A stretch of 64,000 bases of DNA from Xanthomonas arboricola pv. juglandis. GTDB taxonomy: Bacteria; Pseudomonadota; Gammaproteobacteria; Xanthomonadales; Xanthomonadaceae. Made by a program: the position numbers and the translations under genes. Numbering within the stretch: position 1 is the first letter of the stretch; each line of letters opens with the position of its first letter. Location: the NCBI RefSeq assembly GCF_001013475.1, contig NZ_JZEF01000003.1, positions 836,956-900,955 of the forward strand, read 5' to 3'. Shown here piece after piece: positions 16,030 to 24,510 of this stretch. The notes under the pieces were generated by a model. It made no database searches, had not been told where the DNA came from, and saw only the letters and a list, made by a program, of their open reading frames with translations.

Positions 16030-16386
16030 GGCGATGCTCCACGAGGATGCTCGCACTTTGCGTGCATATGCACCTATTGGCAAGCGCATGGCGAACGTGG
16101 GTCGCCTGTTCGTCGAAGCAGGATCGATTGAGTCTGCGCGGCAAGACCGCCCGACCCGCGCCGATGACGGCACGGGTACATGCGCTGGTGCGTACCGGCA
16201 GCCTTGCTATCGGCCGGCGTCGGCAAGCGGCCTCGGTGTGATCGGTCAGCGGGGCGTCGAGCCAGCCAGTGCAATGCATTGCATCGGCTCGTTACAGGGA
16301 GCGATGTGGAGCAGAACCACCATTTCCATGCGAATGCGCGCAGCAGTGCAGAACGCCGAGACCGGCAGCCCGCCGCCGGACATGAC
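16030..16386. other. intergenic, no gene seen
   Basis: About 360 bp between the MarR gene start and the hairpin after the zinc receptor gene. It should contain the MarR operon promoter. ORFs here are extensions of neighbouring frames without protein-like character. Confidence 0.5.
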
Positions 16387-16408
16387 GAGGCCGCCCGGAG
16401 GCGGCCTC
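16387..16408 (-). terminator. stem-loop after the zinc receptor gene
   Basis: GAGGCCGCC (16387-16395), a CGGA loop and GGCGGCCTC (16400-16408) form a perfect 9-bp GC-rich stem 28 bp past the receptor stop. There is no U-tract. Confidence 0.55.
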
Positions 16409-16435
16409 GCTTATGACGGCGGGAGAGAGGTACCG

Positions 16436-18502
16436 TCAGAAGAACAGGCGCACGCCGAACGAGGCGCTGCGGCCGGGAAGCATCACGTCGTCCTTGAGGA
16501 AGGAGGTGTGCACGCGTGCGTCCTGGTTGGTCAGGTTGTTGCCGTCCAGGAACACTTCCCACGCGTTGCTGCCACGGTCCACGTGGTAGGCCAGATGCGC
16601 ATCGACGAAGGTATAGCCGTCGGTCGGGGTTTCGTTCACCGCCACCTTGTCCTGCTTCATGGTGCGGGTGGCGCCGAGCGAGGCGCGCCATGCATCGGCG
16701 TTCCAGCGCATCTGCGCGCCGACGCGGCCCGGGGCGATGCGCGGCAGGTTGCCGCCATCCTTCAGGCGCGCACGGACGGTGTCGCCGAACACGCGCAGAT
16801 CCCACGCGCCGGTGTCGTTGTCGGCCAGATGGAAGGTGGCCTCGCCCTCGAAACCGTGGAAGACCGCATCGTTCTGCGTCCACTGGCGGATCGGCAGGAA
16901 GTCGTTGTCTTCTTCGTTGAACCATTGGCCGCCGGTATCGACGATGTAGACGAAGTCGTTGTAGCGGTTGTAGTACGCGGCGATCTTGGCATCCACCCAT
17001 GTATTCTGGAAGTTCAGGCCCAGCTCGGCCTGGTTGGCCTTTTCGGTCTTCAGATCCGCATCGCCGATTTCGTAGGCGAGGGTGGCGATGTGCGGGCCGT
17101 TGGCGAACAGCTCTTCCTCGGCCGGTGCGCGTTCGGCGTGGTCGAGGTTGGCGGTCAGGCGCCACTGTTCGTTGAAACGGAAGCCGCCGCTGGCCGAGAA
17201 GCTGGTCGGGGTGAAGTCGCGGTCCACGCCGATGTCGGTGCGGTACTTGACCTTGTCCACGCGCGCGCCGACTTCGGCGGTGACGCGCTCCCAGCTGTTG
17301 CGCGCGACGCCGAACACGCCGAGCGAGCGGGTGTCGGTCTTGGGCACGAAGGATTCCTCGCCGATCGCCTGGAAGGTGGTGTCGCTGCCCTGCAGGCCGA
17401 ACGCGGTCTGCCAGCCGCCGCCGAAGGTGAAGGAGGCTTCCACGCGGCCTTCGTTGGCGCGCTTGGTGAACACGGTGCCGACTTCGGCGCCTTCGAATTC
17501 GGTGTGCGCGTAATCGGTGTGGCCGAAGCTGTAGCGCAGCGCGCTGCCTTCGCCCCAGGGATCGGTCAGCCCGCCCTTGAGGTCGTAGCGGTCTTGCTGC
17601 AGCTTCAACGACACACCGCGCTCGCCGATCGTCGGGTCGCCCGGCTCGCCGGGGTTGCCGTAGTTGTCGCGGAAGCGCGAGGCCGACAGGCCGACGAAAC
17701 CCCAGTCGCCGGACAGCGAGGCGCCGACCGAGCCGACCTTGGAGTCGATCCAGCTGTTGAGCTGGCGCCCCTGCGGGGTGTCGTAATCGTTCTGGTTGCG
17801 GTACACGCCGTCGGCATGGATCGACAGGCCGCTGCCATTGCCGGCATCGACGCGGAACATGTCGGTGTTGCCGTCCTTGTCGCCGCCGTCGAAGCGCACT
17901 TCGGCGCGGCCGCTGAAACCGTCCACCGGGGTTTCGGCAATGCGCCCGTCGACCACGTTGACCACGCCGCCGATCGCGCCGGAGCCGTACAGCAGCGTGG
18001 ACGGGCCCTTGAGCACCTCGATCTGGTTGGCCAGGAACGGCTCGATCGCCGGCGAGTGGTCCTGGCTGACCGTGGACACGTCCTGGGTCGACAGGCCATC
18101 GCGCAGCACCGCCACGCGCGGGCCGTCCAGGCCACGGATGATCGGCCGGCCGACGCCGGGGCCGAAGTTGGAACTCTGCACGCCGGGCAGGCTGGCCACG
18201 GTCTCGCCCAGGCTGGAGCTGCGCACCTCGTCCAGACGCTCGCCGGCCAGCACCTCGACCGGGCGGCTCAACTCGCCGGCCGCATCGCGCAGCGGGCTGG
18301 CGGTGACCACGACCTTGTCCAGGTCCTTGATATGGCGACCACTGGAAGCGGTGGCGTCGTGGCGCGTGTCCGAGCTGGGCGGGGTCTGCGGGTCGGCAGC
18401 TGCCGGTGCGTCCTCGGCCAGGGCCAGGGCGGGCGTCAGCAGGCTGGTCAGCGCCAGCGAGAGCGTGGAGCGGCGGAACGAGGAAGCGAGGCGAGGGTGC
18501 AT
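16436..18502 (-). CDS. TonB-dependent zinc receptor, ZnuD-like
   Basis: A 688-residue outer-membrane receptor. The start at 18502 is followed by a signal peptide (STLSLALTSLLTPALALAED). The plug domain has features of the ZnuD group: VVVTASPLRDAAGELSRPVE, then SSLGETVASLPGVQSSNFGP, GRPIIRGLDGPRVAVLRDG, and an acidic/His segment STVSQDHSPAIEPF. The barrel ends GVRLFF with a terminal Phe. ZnuD-type receptors take up zinc (and in some bacteria haem) across the outer membrane with TonB energy. The gene is divergent from a His-rich MerC-like gene, and Zur-like palindromes lie between them, which supports zinc regulation. Histidine clusters for zinc are not conspicuous in the loops. Confidence 0.82.
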   Translation of the reverse strand: MHPRLASSFRRSTLSLALTSLLTPALALAEDAPAAADPQTPPSSDTRHDATASSGRHIKDLDKVVVTASPLRDAAGELSRPVEVLAGERLDEVRSSSLGETVASLPGVQSSNFGPGVGRPIIRGLDGPRVAVLRDGLSTQDVSTVSQDHSPAIEPFLANQIEVLKGPSTLLYGSGAIGGVVNVVDGRIAETPVDGFSGRAEVRFDGGDKDGNTDMFRVDAGNGSGLSIHADGVYRNQNDYDTPQGRQLNSWIDSKVGSVGASLSGDWGFVGLSASRFRDNYGNPGEPGDPTIGERGVSLKLQQDRYDLKGGLTDPWGEGSALRYSFGHTDYAHTEFEGAEVGTVFTKRANEGRVEASFTFGGGWQTAFGLQGSDTTFQAIGEESFVPKTDTRSLGVFGVARNSWERVTAEVGARVDKVKYRTDIGVDRDFTPTSFSASGGFRFNEQWRLTANLDHAERAPAEEELFANGPHIATLAYEIGDADLKTEKANQAELGLNFQNTWVDAKIAAYYNRYNDFVYIVDTGGQWFNEEDNDFLPIRQWTQNDAVFHGFEGEATFHLADNDTGAWDLRVFGDTVRARLKDGGNLPRIAPGRVGAQMRWNADAWRASLGATRTMKQDKVAVNETPTDGYTFVDAHLAYHVDRGSNAWEVFLDGNNLTNQDARVHTSFLKDDVMLPGRSASFGVRLFF

Positions 18503-18521
18503 GGCGGGCCGGACTCTGTGA

Positions 18522-18541
18522 TTGTTACTGTATATCAATGA
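18522..18541. promoter_or_regulatory. weak Zur-like palindrome near the receptor start
   Basis: TTGTTACTGTATATCAATGA is AT-rich, partly palindromic (TGATTG ... CAATGA when extended left) and lies 20-39 bp upstream of the receptor ATG. It resembles the GTTAT-ATAAC core only loosely. Confidence 0.35.
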
Positions 18542-18623
18542 TAAGGCGCAGCTTGGCTGCTGTGCCGACGGCAGGACCCGCTCACCTGCGCGATGCAGCG
18601 GTGCGGGTCTGGAACAAGGAAGA

Positions 18624-18637
18624 TGTTATATTATTCC
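18624..18637. promoter_or_regulatory. Zur-box-like site between receptor and merC-like genes
   Basis: TGTTATATTATTCC has one perfect half of the gamma-proteobacterial Zur consensus (GTTATA-n-TATAAC type) and a degenerate second half. It is an AT-rich island in GC-rich DNA. It lies 29 bp before the merC-like ATG and 122 bp from the receptor ATG. Confidence 0.55.
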
Positions 18638-18665
18638 ACGTCGCCGCGAGCCCCTGCTGGAAGTC

Positions 18666-19082
18666 ATGCCTCTACCGTCCCTTCGCCATGTGCTCGACCG
18701 CTTCGGTGCGACCGGTTCGCTGCTGTGTGCCGTGCATTGCGCGGTACTGCCGCTGGTACTGGCCCTGGCCCCGTCGTTGGGCCTGTCGTTCTGGCTGGGC
18801 GATGGGGTCGAACTGGCCATCGTGGTGTTCGTGACGCTGCTGGGGCTGTTCAGCCTGGTGCTGGGCTATCGCCGCCACAAGGCGCTGCACGCGCTGGCAC
18901 TGTTGCTGCCGGGCTTGTTGCTGCTGTGGGCCGGCCTGCTCTACGACCCCTTGCACCACGCGGTGGTGCCGCATGCGGTGGTGATGACGCTCGGTGGCGC
19001 GCTGGTCGGCATCGCCCACCTGGTCAATCTGCGTCTGAACCACGGGCACGCCCACGTCCACGACGCCAGCTGCGCGCACTAG
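18666..19082 (+). CDS. MerC-like inner-membrane protein with His-rich tail
   Basis: A 138-residue protein with four predicted transmembrane helices. The first contains a Cys-x3-Cys pair (SLLCAVHCAVLPLVL), as in MerC-family metal-ion permeases. The C-terminus is strongly His-rich (NHGHAHVHDASCAH), suited to binding zinc or a similar cation. The ATG at 18666 is chosen because it precedes the first helix; the frame is open further upstream. It is divergent from the ZnuD-like receptor with a Zur-like site close to its start. This suggests a role in zinc handling rather than mercury resistance; no other mer gene is present. Direction of transport is unknown. Confidence 0.75.
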   Translation: MPLPSLRHVLDRFGATGSLLCAVHCAVLPLVLALAPSLGLSFWLGDGVELAIVVFVTLLGLFSLVLGYRRHKALHALALLLPGLLLLWAGLLYDPLHHAVVPHAVVMTLGGALVGIAHLVNLRLNHGHAHVHDASCAH

Positions 19083-19217
19083 CCCGGGCTGCGCGGGCAG
19101 GGCCTACGTGGTAGGCTTGCCGGCCTTGCGCGAGGGCGCCGCCGGCGTAAACCTCGCCAGACCCGTGTTCAGCGCGGGGATTTTGTATTCAGTATTCACA
19201 TTCAGGAGTCGACGAAC

Positions 19218-19400
19218 ATGGGTAAGGGTGACCGCAAGACCGCCAAGGGCAAGCGCTACAATTCCAGCTACGGCAATTCGCGTTCGCACGCGGTGAGCAA
19301 GGTTGTCGTGGGTGCAGCTGCCCCGGTTGCCAAGAAGGGCGTGGTCAAGGCTCCGGCCAAGAAGGCTGTGGCCAAGAAGACCGTTGCCAAGGCCGGCTGA
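19218..19400 (+). CDS. 30S ribosomal protein Thx-like
   Basis: A 60-residue, very basic protein starting MGKGDRKTAKGKRYNSSYGN, which matches the Thx/PSRP small-ribosomal-subunit family. The tail is Lys/Ala-rich (AKKAVAKKTVAKAG). Thx binds at the head of the 30S subunit. The gene stands alone and is followed by a strong terminator. Confidence 0.88.
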   Translation: MGKGDRKTAKGKRYNSSYGNSRSHAVSKVVVGAAAPVAKKGVVKAPAKKAVAKKTVAKAG

Positions 19401-19426
19401 TCCTTAGCCCGCTTCGCGACACCAGA

Positions 19427-19452
19427 ACGCGGCGCTTGCGCCGCGTTTTTTT
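19427..19452 (+). terminator. rho-independent terminator of the Thx gene
   Basis: ACGCGGCGC, a TT loop and GCGCCGCGT form a perfect 9-bp stem followed by seven T residues. Confidence 0.92.
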
Positions 19453-19656
19453 ATGTCCGGCATCGGCGCAGACGCGCGCTGCAGCGCTTGCCCGAGCGGT
19501 CATGCCGCTACCGGCTCGCGTCGAAGCGGCGACGCGCGCGCCGCTGGCGTCGGTTCGCGCATGGCACGGCAGCGCCGGCCGCAGTGCGCGGCGGTCACGG
19601 CCGGCAGCTGCACACTGCGGTCGGTCGGCCCTGCGCCGCTCTCCCGCCAGGGATGT

Positions 19657-21000
19657 TCAGTGCGTCGTCGCCGTAGCCGGCGAGGTGCGGGACGGCGTCG
19701 GCGCCAGCAACTGTTCGGCCAGGCCGCGATAGATCGGCGTCTTGCACACCAGCCCGGACATTGCGCGCGCGATCAGCACGGTGGCCAGGATCGGCAACAG
19801 CATCTGGCTGGTGTCGGTCAGTTCCAGCGAGATCACCGCCGAGGTCAACGGCGCCTGGGTCACGCCGGTCAGATACGCGCACATGCCCAGCAGCACAAAG
19901 GTGCGCGGGTCCACGCCCGGCATCAGCACCGACAGGTTGTGGCCGATGCCGGCGCCCACCGCCAGCGCCGGCGAGAACAGCCCGCCCGGAATGCCGGCCA
20001 GGTAGGAGACCAGATTGGCCAGCAGCTTCATCAGCCCGAATTCGTGGCCGACCACTGCATGGCCCTGCACCAGGCTGCGCGCCTGCTCGTAGCCGGTGCC
20101 GAACGCGCCTTGCCCGAACACCAGTGCCAGGCCGACCAAGGCCACCCCGCACAGCGCGGCCAGCAGCACCGGATGGCGCTGGCGCAACGTTGCCAGCCAG
20201 CGCGGTTTGCCGCTGACGCTGGCCAGCACCAGGCGCGCGAAGATGCCGCCGAGCAGGCCGGCCACGCTGCCGCATAGCGCGATCGCCAGCCAGGCCTGGC
20301 CCAGCGGCAGGGCCACCGCCACCTTGCCGAAGTAGGTGTAGTTGCCCAACAGGCCCAGCGACACCACGCCACCGACGATCACCGCGGTCAGCAAGGTGCC
20401 GGAGAAGCGGTGCTCGAAGCGCCCGCTCAATTCCTCGATCGCAAACACCACCCCGGCCAGCGGCGTGTTGAACGCCGCGGCGATACCGGCCGCGCCGCCG
20501 GCGAGCAGAAAATGCGAGAGCTCGCGCGGATCGTGAAACCCGAACCAGCGCCCGAACACATGCATCAGGCTGGCGCCGACATGCACGGTGGGGCCTTCGC
20601 GTCCGACCGAGGCGCCGCCGAGCAGCGACAGGGTGGTCAGGGCAAGCTTGCCGATCGACACGCGCAGCGACAGATTGGTCTGGCGAAATGCGGCGTCGTC
20701 ATGTTCCAGCGCCGCGATGACCTGCGGGATGCCGCTGCCACGCGTGGGCCGCATCGCGCCGGAGGTGAGCCAGGCCAGCAGGGCGAAGATGCCCGGCGTC
20801 AGCAGCAGTGCCCACCAGATCGAATGCGCGGTGATGCGCTGGAACAACTGGAAGGCGGCGTCGCTGGCCTTGGCGAACACGATCGCCACCAGTGCTACTG
20901 CAATTGCGCCACCCCACAGTGCGGCGCGACGACGCCAGCCTTGGCTGGACAACAACGGCCGCAGCCGAAGCCGGCGCGGCGAGGGATCAGAAGCAGACAT
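19657..21000 (-). CDS. CLC chloride channel / Cl-:H+ antiporter
   Basis: A 447-residue inner-membrane protein of the CLC family. The selectivity-filter motifs are intact: GSGIP at 88-92, GREGP at 133-137 with the gating Glu135, and GIPGGLFSPALAVGAG near the C-terminal part. A proton-pathway glutamate candidate lies in VVFAIEE (189-190), matching Glu203 of the E. coli antiporter. This pattern favours a Cl-/H+ exchanger over a passive channel. In bacteria these proteins help acid resistance. No CBS domains are attached. The gene is single, convergent with Thx. Confidence 0.92.
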   Translation of the reverse strand: MSASDPSPRRLRLRPLLSSQGWRRRAALWGGAIAVALVAIVFAKASDAAFQLFQRITAHSIWWALLLTPGIFALLAWLTSGAMRPTRGSGIPQVIAALEHDDAAFRQTNLSLRVSIGKLALTTLSLLGGASVGREGPTVHVGASLMHVFGRWFGFHDPRELSHFLLAGGAAGIAAAFNTPLAGVVFAIEELSGRFEHRFSGTLLTAVIVGGVVSLGLLGNYTYFGKVAVALPLGQAWLAIALCGSVAGLLGGIFARLVLASVSGKPRWLATLRQRHPVLLAALCGVALVGLALVFGQGAFGTGYEQARSLVQGHAVVGHEFGLMKLLANLVSYLAGIPGGLFSPALAVGAGIGHNLSVLMPGVDPRTFVLLGMCAYLTGVTQAPLTSAVISLELTDTSQMLLPILATVLIARAMSGLVCKTPIYRGLAEQLLAPTPSRTSPATATTH

Positions 21001-21039
21001 GGCGCCATTGTCGCATCCGCACAGCGCGGCCGCGACGCG

Positions 21040-22323
21040 TCACTCAGCGGCCGGCGGCACGCGCAGGGCCGGCAGCAGCGTGGCGGGATTTCCATCATTG
21101 GGCGCGGCAGGAATGCCCAGCAGCCGGGTCATCAGCGCATACACATCGACGTTGTCGAAACCCGGCAAGCGCTTGCCCTGCGCCAGATCCGGGCCCTGCG
21201 CCAGGAACACCGCACGCATAGACGGCAGCGCCGGATCGAAGCCGTGCGAGCCGCGCATCTGATCGCGCGGGCGCTTGGCCAGCTTGTCCGGTAACAGTGC
21301 ATCCCAGCCTTCGTGCATCTGGCACACGATCGGCGGAATGCGCGGATGCGTGCCGTAGTGCCAGCGTGCCGGCAGCTCCGTCTTGCGCCAGCAGTCGTAC
21401 TGCGCATGCGCACCGAGCAGGCCGGCTTCGGCGCGGGCCTGCTGTCCCGGCAATGGCGCAAAGCCGATCACCTGCCCGTCGGTCACGGCAGTGGCGATGT
21501 CCGGGCGTGCCATGTCTTCCACGCTGATCGCATGCCCGGGCGCCACCTCGGCCATGCCGTGGTCGGAGACCACGACGATATTGGTGCGCTCGCGCGTGCC
21601 GTCGCGCTGCATGCCGGCCAGCAGCCGGCCGATCGCGCCATCCACCGCACGCACGTTGTCGGCGTATTCGCGCGACTCCGGGCCGTGGTCGTGGCCGGCT
21701 TCGTCCACGTGTTCGAAATACAGCGTGACCAGGCGGTTGCGGTCGGCCCCGGAGGCGGCCAGCCAGCTCCGCACTTCGTCCACGCGCGTGTCCAGGCTGG
21801 TGCCTTCTTCGTAATGGCGCCAACGCGTGGGGCGCACGCCGCCGATCGCCGCCTCGCTGCCTGGCCACGACCAGGTTGCGGCATGCAGGCCGTGGGTTTC
21901 CGCACCCACCCACAGCGGCTCGCCACCCCACCAGCGCGCATCGCCGACCGCATCCTGCTTGCTCAGCCAGAAGCCGCCCAGCGTCGCATCGCGCATGCTG
22001 TTGTGCACGATGCCGTGGTGGTCCGGGCGCAGGCCGGTGACCAGCGTGTAGTGATTGGGAAAGGTCAGCGACGGGTACGACGGCGTCATCCAGCGCGCAC
22101 GTACGCCGTCGTGTGCCAGTTGCGACAGATTCGGTGTGATGCCGCGATCGAGCATGTCCGCGCGCAGCCCGTCGATGGAGATCAGCAGCACGCTGTGCGG
22201 TAAATCGGTGTGCGGTGCGCCTGCCGGGGCGGGCGCTGGCGTACTGCGCAAAGGAGCGTGAGAACTGCAGGCCGCGAGCAGTGCGAGCGCGGTCGCGGTG
22301 AACACAAAACGTCGATCGATCAT
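21040..22323 (-). CDS. nucleotide pyrophosphatase/phosphodiesterase (NPP), lipoprotein
   Basis: A 427-residue enzyme of the alkaline phosphatase superfamily that hydrolyses phosphate diesters such as nucleotide pyrophosphates. The signal sequence ends in a lipobox (LALLAACSS), indicating a lipid-anchored envelope protein. Metal ligands and nucleophile are visible: Asp51 in LISIDGLRAD, Thr87 in PSYPSLTFPNHYT, then EHVDEAGHDHGP, VVSDHGMAEV and GSHGFDP. It corresponds to the crystallised Xanthomonas NPP, whose nucleophile is reported as Thr90, an offset of three residues from this start. It is separated by only about 36 bp from the upstream Ogt gene but belongs to a different process. Confidence 0.9.
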   Translation of the reverse strand: MIDRRFVFTATALALLAACSSHAPLRSTPAPAPAGAPHTDLPHSVLLISIDGLRADMLDRGITPNLSQLAHDGVRARWMTPSYPSLTFPNHYTLVTGLRPDHHGIVHNSMRDATLGGFWLSKQDAVGDARWWGGEPLWVGAETHGLHAATWSWPGSEAAIGGVRPTRWRHYEEGTSLDTRVDEVRSWLAASGADRNRLVTLYFEHVDEAGHDHGPESREYADNVRAVDGAIGRLLAGMQRDGTRERTNIVVVSDHGMAEVAPGHAISVEDMARPDIATAVTDGQVIGFAPLPGQQARAEAGLLGAHAQYDCWRKTELPARWHYGTHPRIPPIVCQMHEGWDALLPDKLAKRPRDQMRGSHGFDPALPSMRAVFLAQGPDLAQGKRLPGFDNVDVYALMTRLLGIPAAPNDGNPATLLPALRVPPAAE

Positions 22324-22359
22324 CGCGCCAGTTTACGGCCTGGCAATGACGTCGCGAAG

Positions 22360-22902
22360 TCAGCGCGTGCCGGCGGCGGATGCGGCGAACAGATCGTCGG
22401 CCGCTGCGCCCTGACGCGGCGACCAGCCTTCCAGCTGCAACAAGGCCTGCTTGGTCGGCAGGCCGCCGCCGAAGCCGGTCAGCGCACCGTTGGCGCCGAT
22501 CACGCGGTGGCAGGGCAGCACGATCGGCAATGGATTGCGCCCATTGGCAGCGCCGACCGCACGGCTGGCGGCCGGGCGTCCCACCGCATGCGCGAGTTGC
22601 GCATAGCTCCAGGTCTGCCCGAACGGAATCTGCGCCAGCGTATGCCAGACCTGCAGCTGAAACGGCGTGCCGGTCGGGGCCAGTGGCAGGTCGAAGCTGC
22701 GCCGCCCGCCATACAGATAGTCGAGCAATTGCTCGCGCGCCTCGCGCACCAACGGCGCATCGGGGTCGTGCTGCCAACGCGCGCGGCCGACCGCGTCGTA
22801 GCGGTTCTGCGCGAACAGGATGTGGTGCACGCCGGCAGCATCGGCGGCCACGCTGAGCGCGCCGATCGGCGAGGGAAAGGTGTCGTAATACAACGTGCTC
22901 AT
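22360..22902 (-). CDS. ogt: methylated-DNA-[protein]-cysteine S-methyltransferase
   Basis: A 180-residue DNA repair protein that transfers alkyl groups from O6-alkylguanine to its own cysteine. The active-site motif LPIVLPCHRVIG and the preceding SRAVGAANGRNPLP are complete. The ATG at 22902 overlaps the TGA of the upstream Ada-AlkA fusion gene (ATGA), so the two are translated as a unit. Together they repair O6-methylguanine and N3-methyladenine, the main lesions from methylating agents. Some extra residues after the motif (WSPRQGAAADDLFAAS) are unremarkable. Confidence 0.93.
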   Translation of the reverse strand: MSTLYYDTFPSPIGALSVAADAAGVHHILFAQNRYDAVGRARWQHDPDAPLVREAREQLLDYLYGGRRSFDLPLAPTGTPFQLQVWHTLAQIPFGQTWSYAQLAHAVGRPAASRAVGAANGRNPLPIVLPCHRVIGANGALTGFGGGLPTKQALLQLEGWSPRQGAAADDLFAASAAGTR

Positions 22903-24362
22903 GAGCGGGTGTCCTTGCGATCGACAGCGAGATGCCACAGGTGCAATACGGCGTAGGCGCGCCACGGCCGCCAGGCCTGCGAGCGCGCTTCGGTGGCGCG
23001 CTCGCTCAGGCGCTCGGGCGTGCCGAGCACCTGCTGCAGGATCAGGTCGCCGGCCGGAAACGCGTCCGGATGCGACAGCGCACGCATGGCGACGTAATGC
23101 GCGGTCCACGGCCCGATGCCGGGCAATGCAGTGCAGGCGGCGACGAACTCGGACAGGCGCTGGCCGGCGCCGAAATGCAGCCGCCCTTGCGCGCAGGCCG
23201 AGGCCAATGCACGCAGCGTGGCCGCGCGCGCGCGCGGCAGGCCGAGTTGTTCCAGCGGCGCCTCGGCCAGCTGTGCCGGAGTCGGAAAGATGCGGTCCAG
23301 GCCGGGCGGCATCTCCACATGATGGCCGCCATGTCGATCGACCAGCCGCGCCGCCAGCGTTGCCGCGCCGGCGACGCTGATCTGCTGGCCCAGCACGGCG
23401 CGCACGGCCACTTCAAAGCCGTCCCAGCCACCCGGCACGCGCAGCCCGGGGCGGCGCGCGATCGCCTCGGCCAGCAGCGGCTCGGCCGCCAGCGTGGCAT
23501 GCACCGCCTGCAGGTCCGCATCCAGATCGAACAGGCGGCGCACCCGCCGCACGATCTGCGGAATCTGCCGCGGGTCGGTCGCGCCGATGCGCAGCAACAA
23601 CTCCGCACGCTGCGGTGCCGCGCTGACCTCGATCAGCGTTGCGTTGCCCGGTGTGCCGATCACGCGCCGGTAGCCGCTGGCGTCGACCTGCTCGATGCCG
23701 GGAATCGCGCGCCGCTGTAGGAATGCCAGCATCGCCGGCAGATCCAGCGGCGGGCGATAGCCCAGGCGCAGGGTCAACTCGCCACCGGGCACCTCGGCAC
23801 GCTGCTTGCGCAGCGCCGATGGCGGCATCCCGCAGCCTTCCAGGAATGCGGCATTGAAGCGACGCAGGCTGTTGAAGCCGGCCGCCAGCGCGACCTCGGT
23901 GACCGGCAATGCGGTCTCGGTCAGCAGTTGCTTGGCCAGCAGCAGCCGGCGCGTGCCGTGCACCTGGATCGGGGTGGCACCGAGCTGCTGCACGAACTGC
24001 CGCTGCAGCTGGCGTGCGCTCAGGCCCACTGCGTCGGCCAGGGTCTGCACCGGCTGCTCCTGCAGGGCACCGTCGGCAATCATCGCCAGTGCGCGTTGCA
24101 CGCTCTCTTCGCCCAGATGCTGCTGCGCCTGCGGCGACAGCTCGGGGCGGCAGCGCAGGCAGGGCCGGTAGCCGGCGGCACTGGCTGCCGCCGCGCTGGG
24201 GTAATAGCTGATGTTGCCCGGCTTGGGCGGCGGCGCCGGACAGACCGGGCGGCAGTAGATGCCGGTGCTGCGCACCGCGGTGAAGAACAAGCCATCGAAG
24301 CGTGCATCGCGCGCCAGGCGGGCGCGGTCGCATTGGAGTCGGTCGGGCGTGGCGGTCTGCAT
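22899..24362 (-). CDS. alkA: Ada-type activator fused to 3-methyladenine DNA glycosylase AlkA
   Basis: A 487-residue fusion. Residues about 1-75 form the Ada zinc-binding methyl-phosphotriester domain (GIYCRPVCPAPPPK, then CLRCRPE). An AraC helix-turn-helix follows (PVQTLADAVGLSARQLQRQF, VTEVALAAGFNSLRRFNAAF). From about residue 195 the AlkA domain follows, with the helix-hairpin-helix LPGIGPWTAHYVAMRAL and the catalytic Asp in FPAGD. The protein should sense methylated DNA backbone, activate transcription and excise 3-methyladenine. The gene overlaps ogt by 4 bp. Such Ada-AlkA fusions are common in Proteobacteria and Actinobacteria. Confidence 0.93.
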   Translation of the reverse strand: MQTATPDRLQCDRARLARDARFDGLFFTAVRSTGIYCRPVCPAPPPKPGNISYYPSAAAASAAGYRPCLRCRPELSPQAQQHLGEESVQRALAMIADGALQEQPVQTLADAVGLSARQLQRQFVQQLGATPIQVHGTRRLLLAKQLLTETALPVTEVALAAGFNSLRRFNAAFLEGCGMPPSALRKQRAEVPGGELTLRLGYRPPLDLPAMLAFLQRRAIPGIEQVDASGYRRVIGTPGNATLIEVSAAPQRAELLLRIGATDPRQIPQIVRRVRRLFDLDADLQAVHATLAAEPLLAEAIARRPGLRVPGGWDGFEVAVRAVLGQQISVAGAATLAARLVDRHGGHHVEMPPGLDRIFPTPAQLAEAPLEQLGLPRARAATLRALASACAQGRLHFGAGQRLSEFVAACTALPGIGPWTAHYVAMRALSHPDAFPAGDLILQQVLGTPERLSERATEARSQAWRPWRAYAVLHLWHLAVDRKDTRS

Positions 24363-24510
24363 GGCGCCAGTCTATGCGCTCGCCCCGGCCCCGGCTGGCC
24401 GTTTTCGGACAGGGTTGCACCGGGCCGCTGCGTTCATGGCAGGGTCAAACGCTTCGCCCATTCAGCCATAGACTGAGGGTGATCTCCGTCGCGGTCCGTT
24501 GCCTGACATC

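Noticed and set aside
14195..18541. A 1448-residue open frame antisense to the MFS, MarR and receptor genes
   Set aside because: It is a high-GC shadow: Arg/Gln/His-rich, no domain, no ribosome-binding site, and fully covered by well-supported genes on the other strand.
18666..19082. Mercury-resistance (mer) operon
   Set aside because: Only one MerC-like gene is present, without merR, merT, merP or merA, and the His-rich tail and neighbour point to zinc.
19104..19289. A 61-residue minus-strand ORF over the Thx gene
   Set aside because: It overlaps the clearly conserved Thx coding sequence in antisense and lacks a ribosome-binding site.
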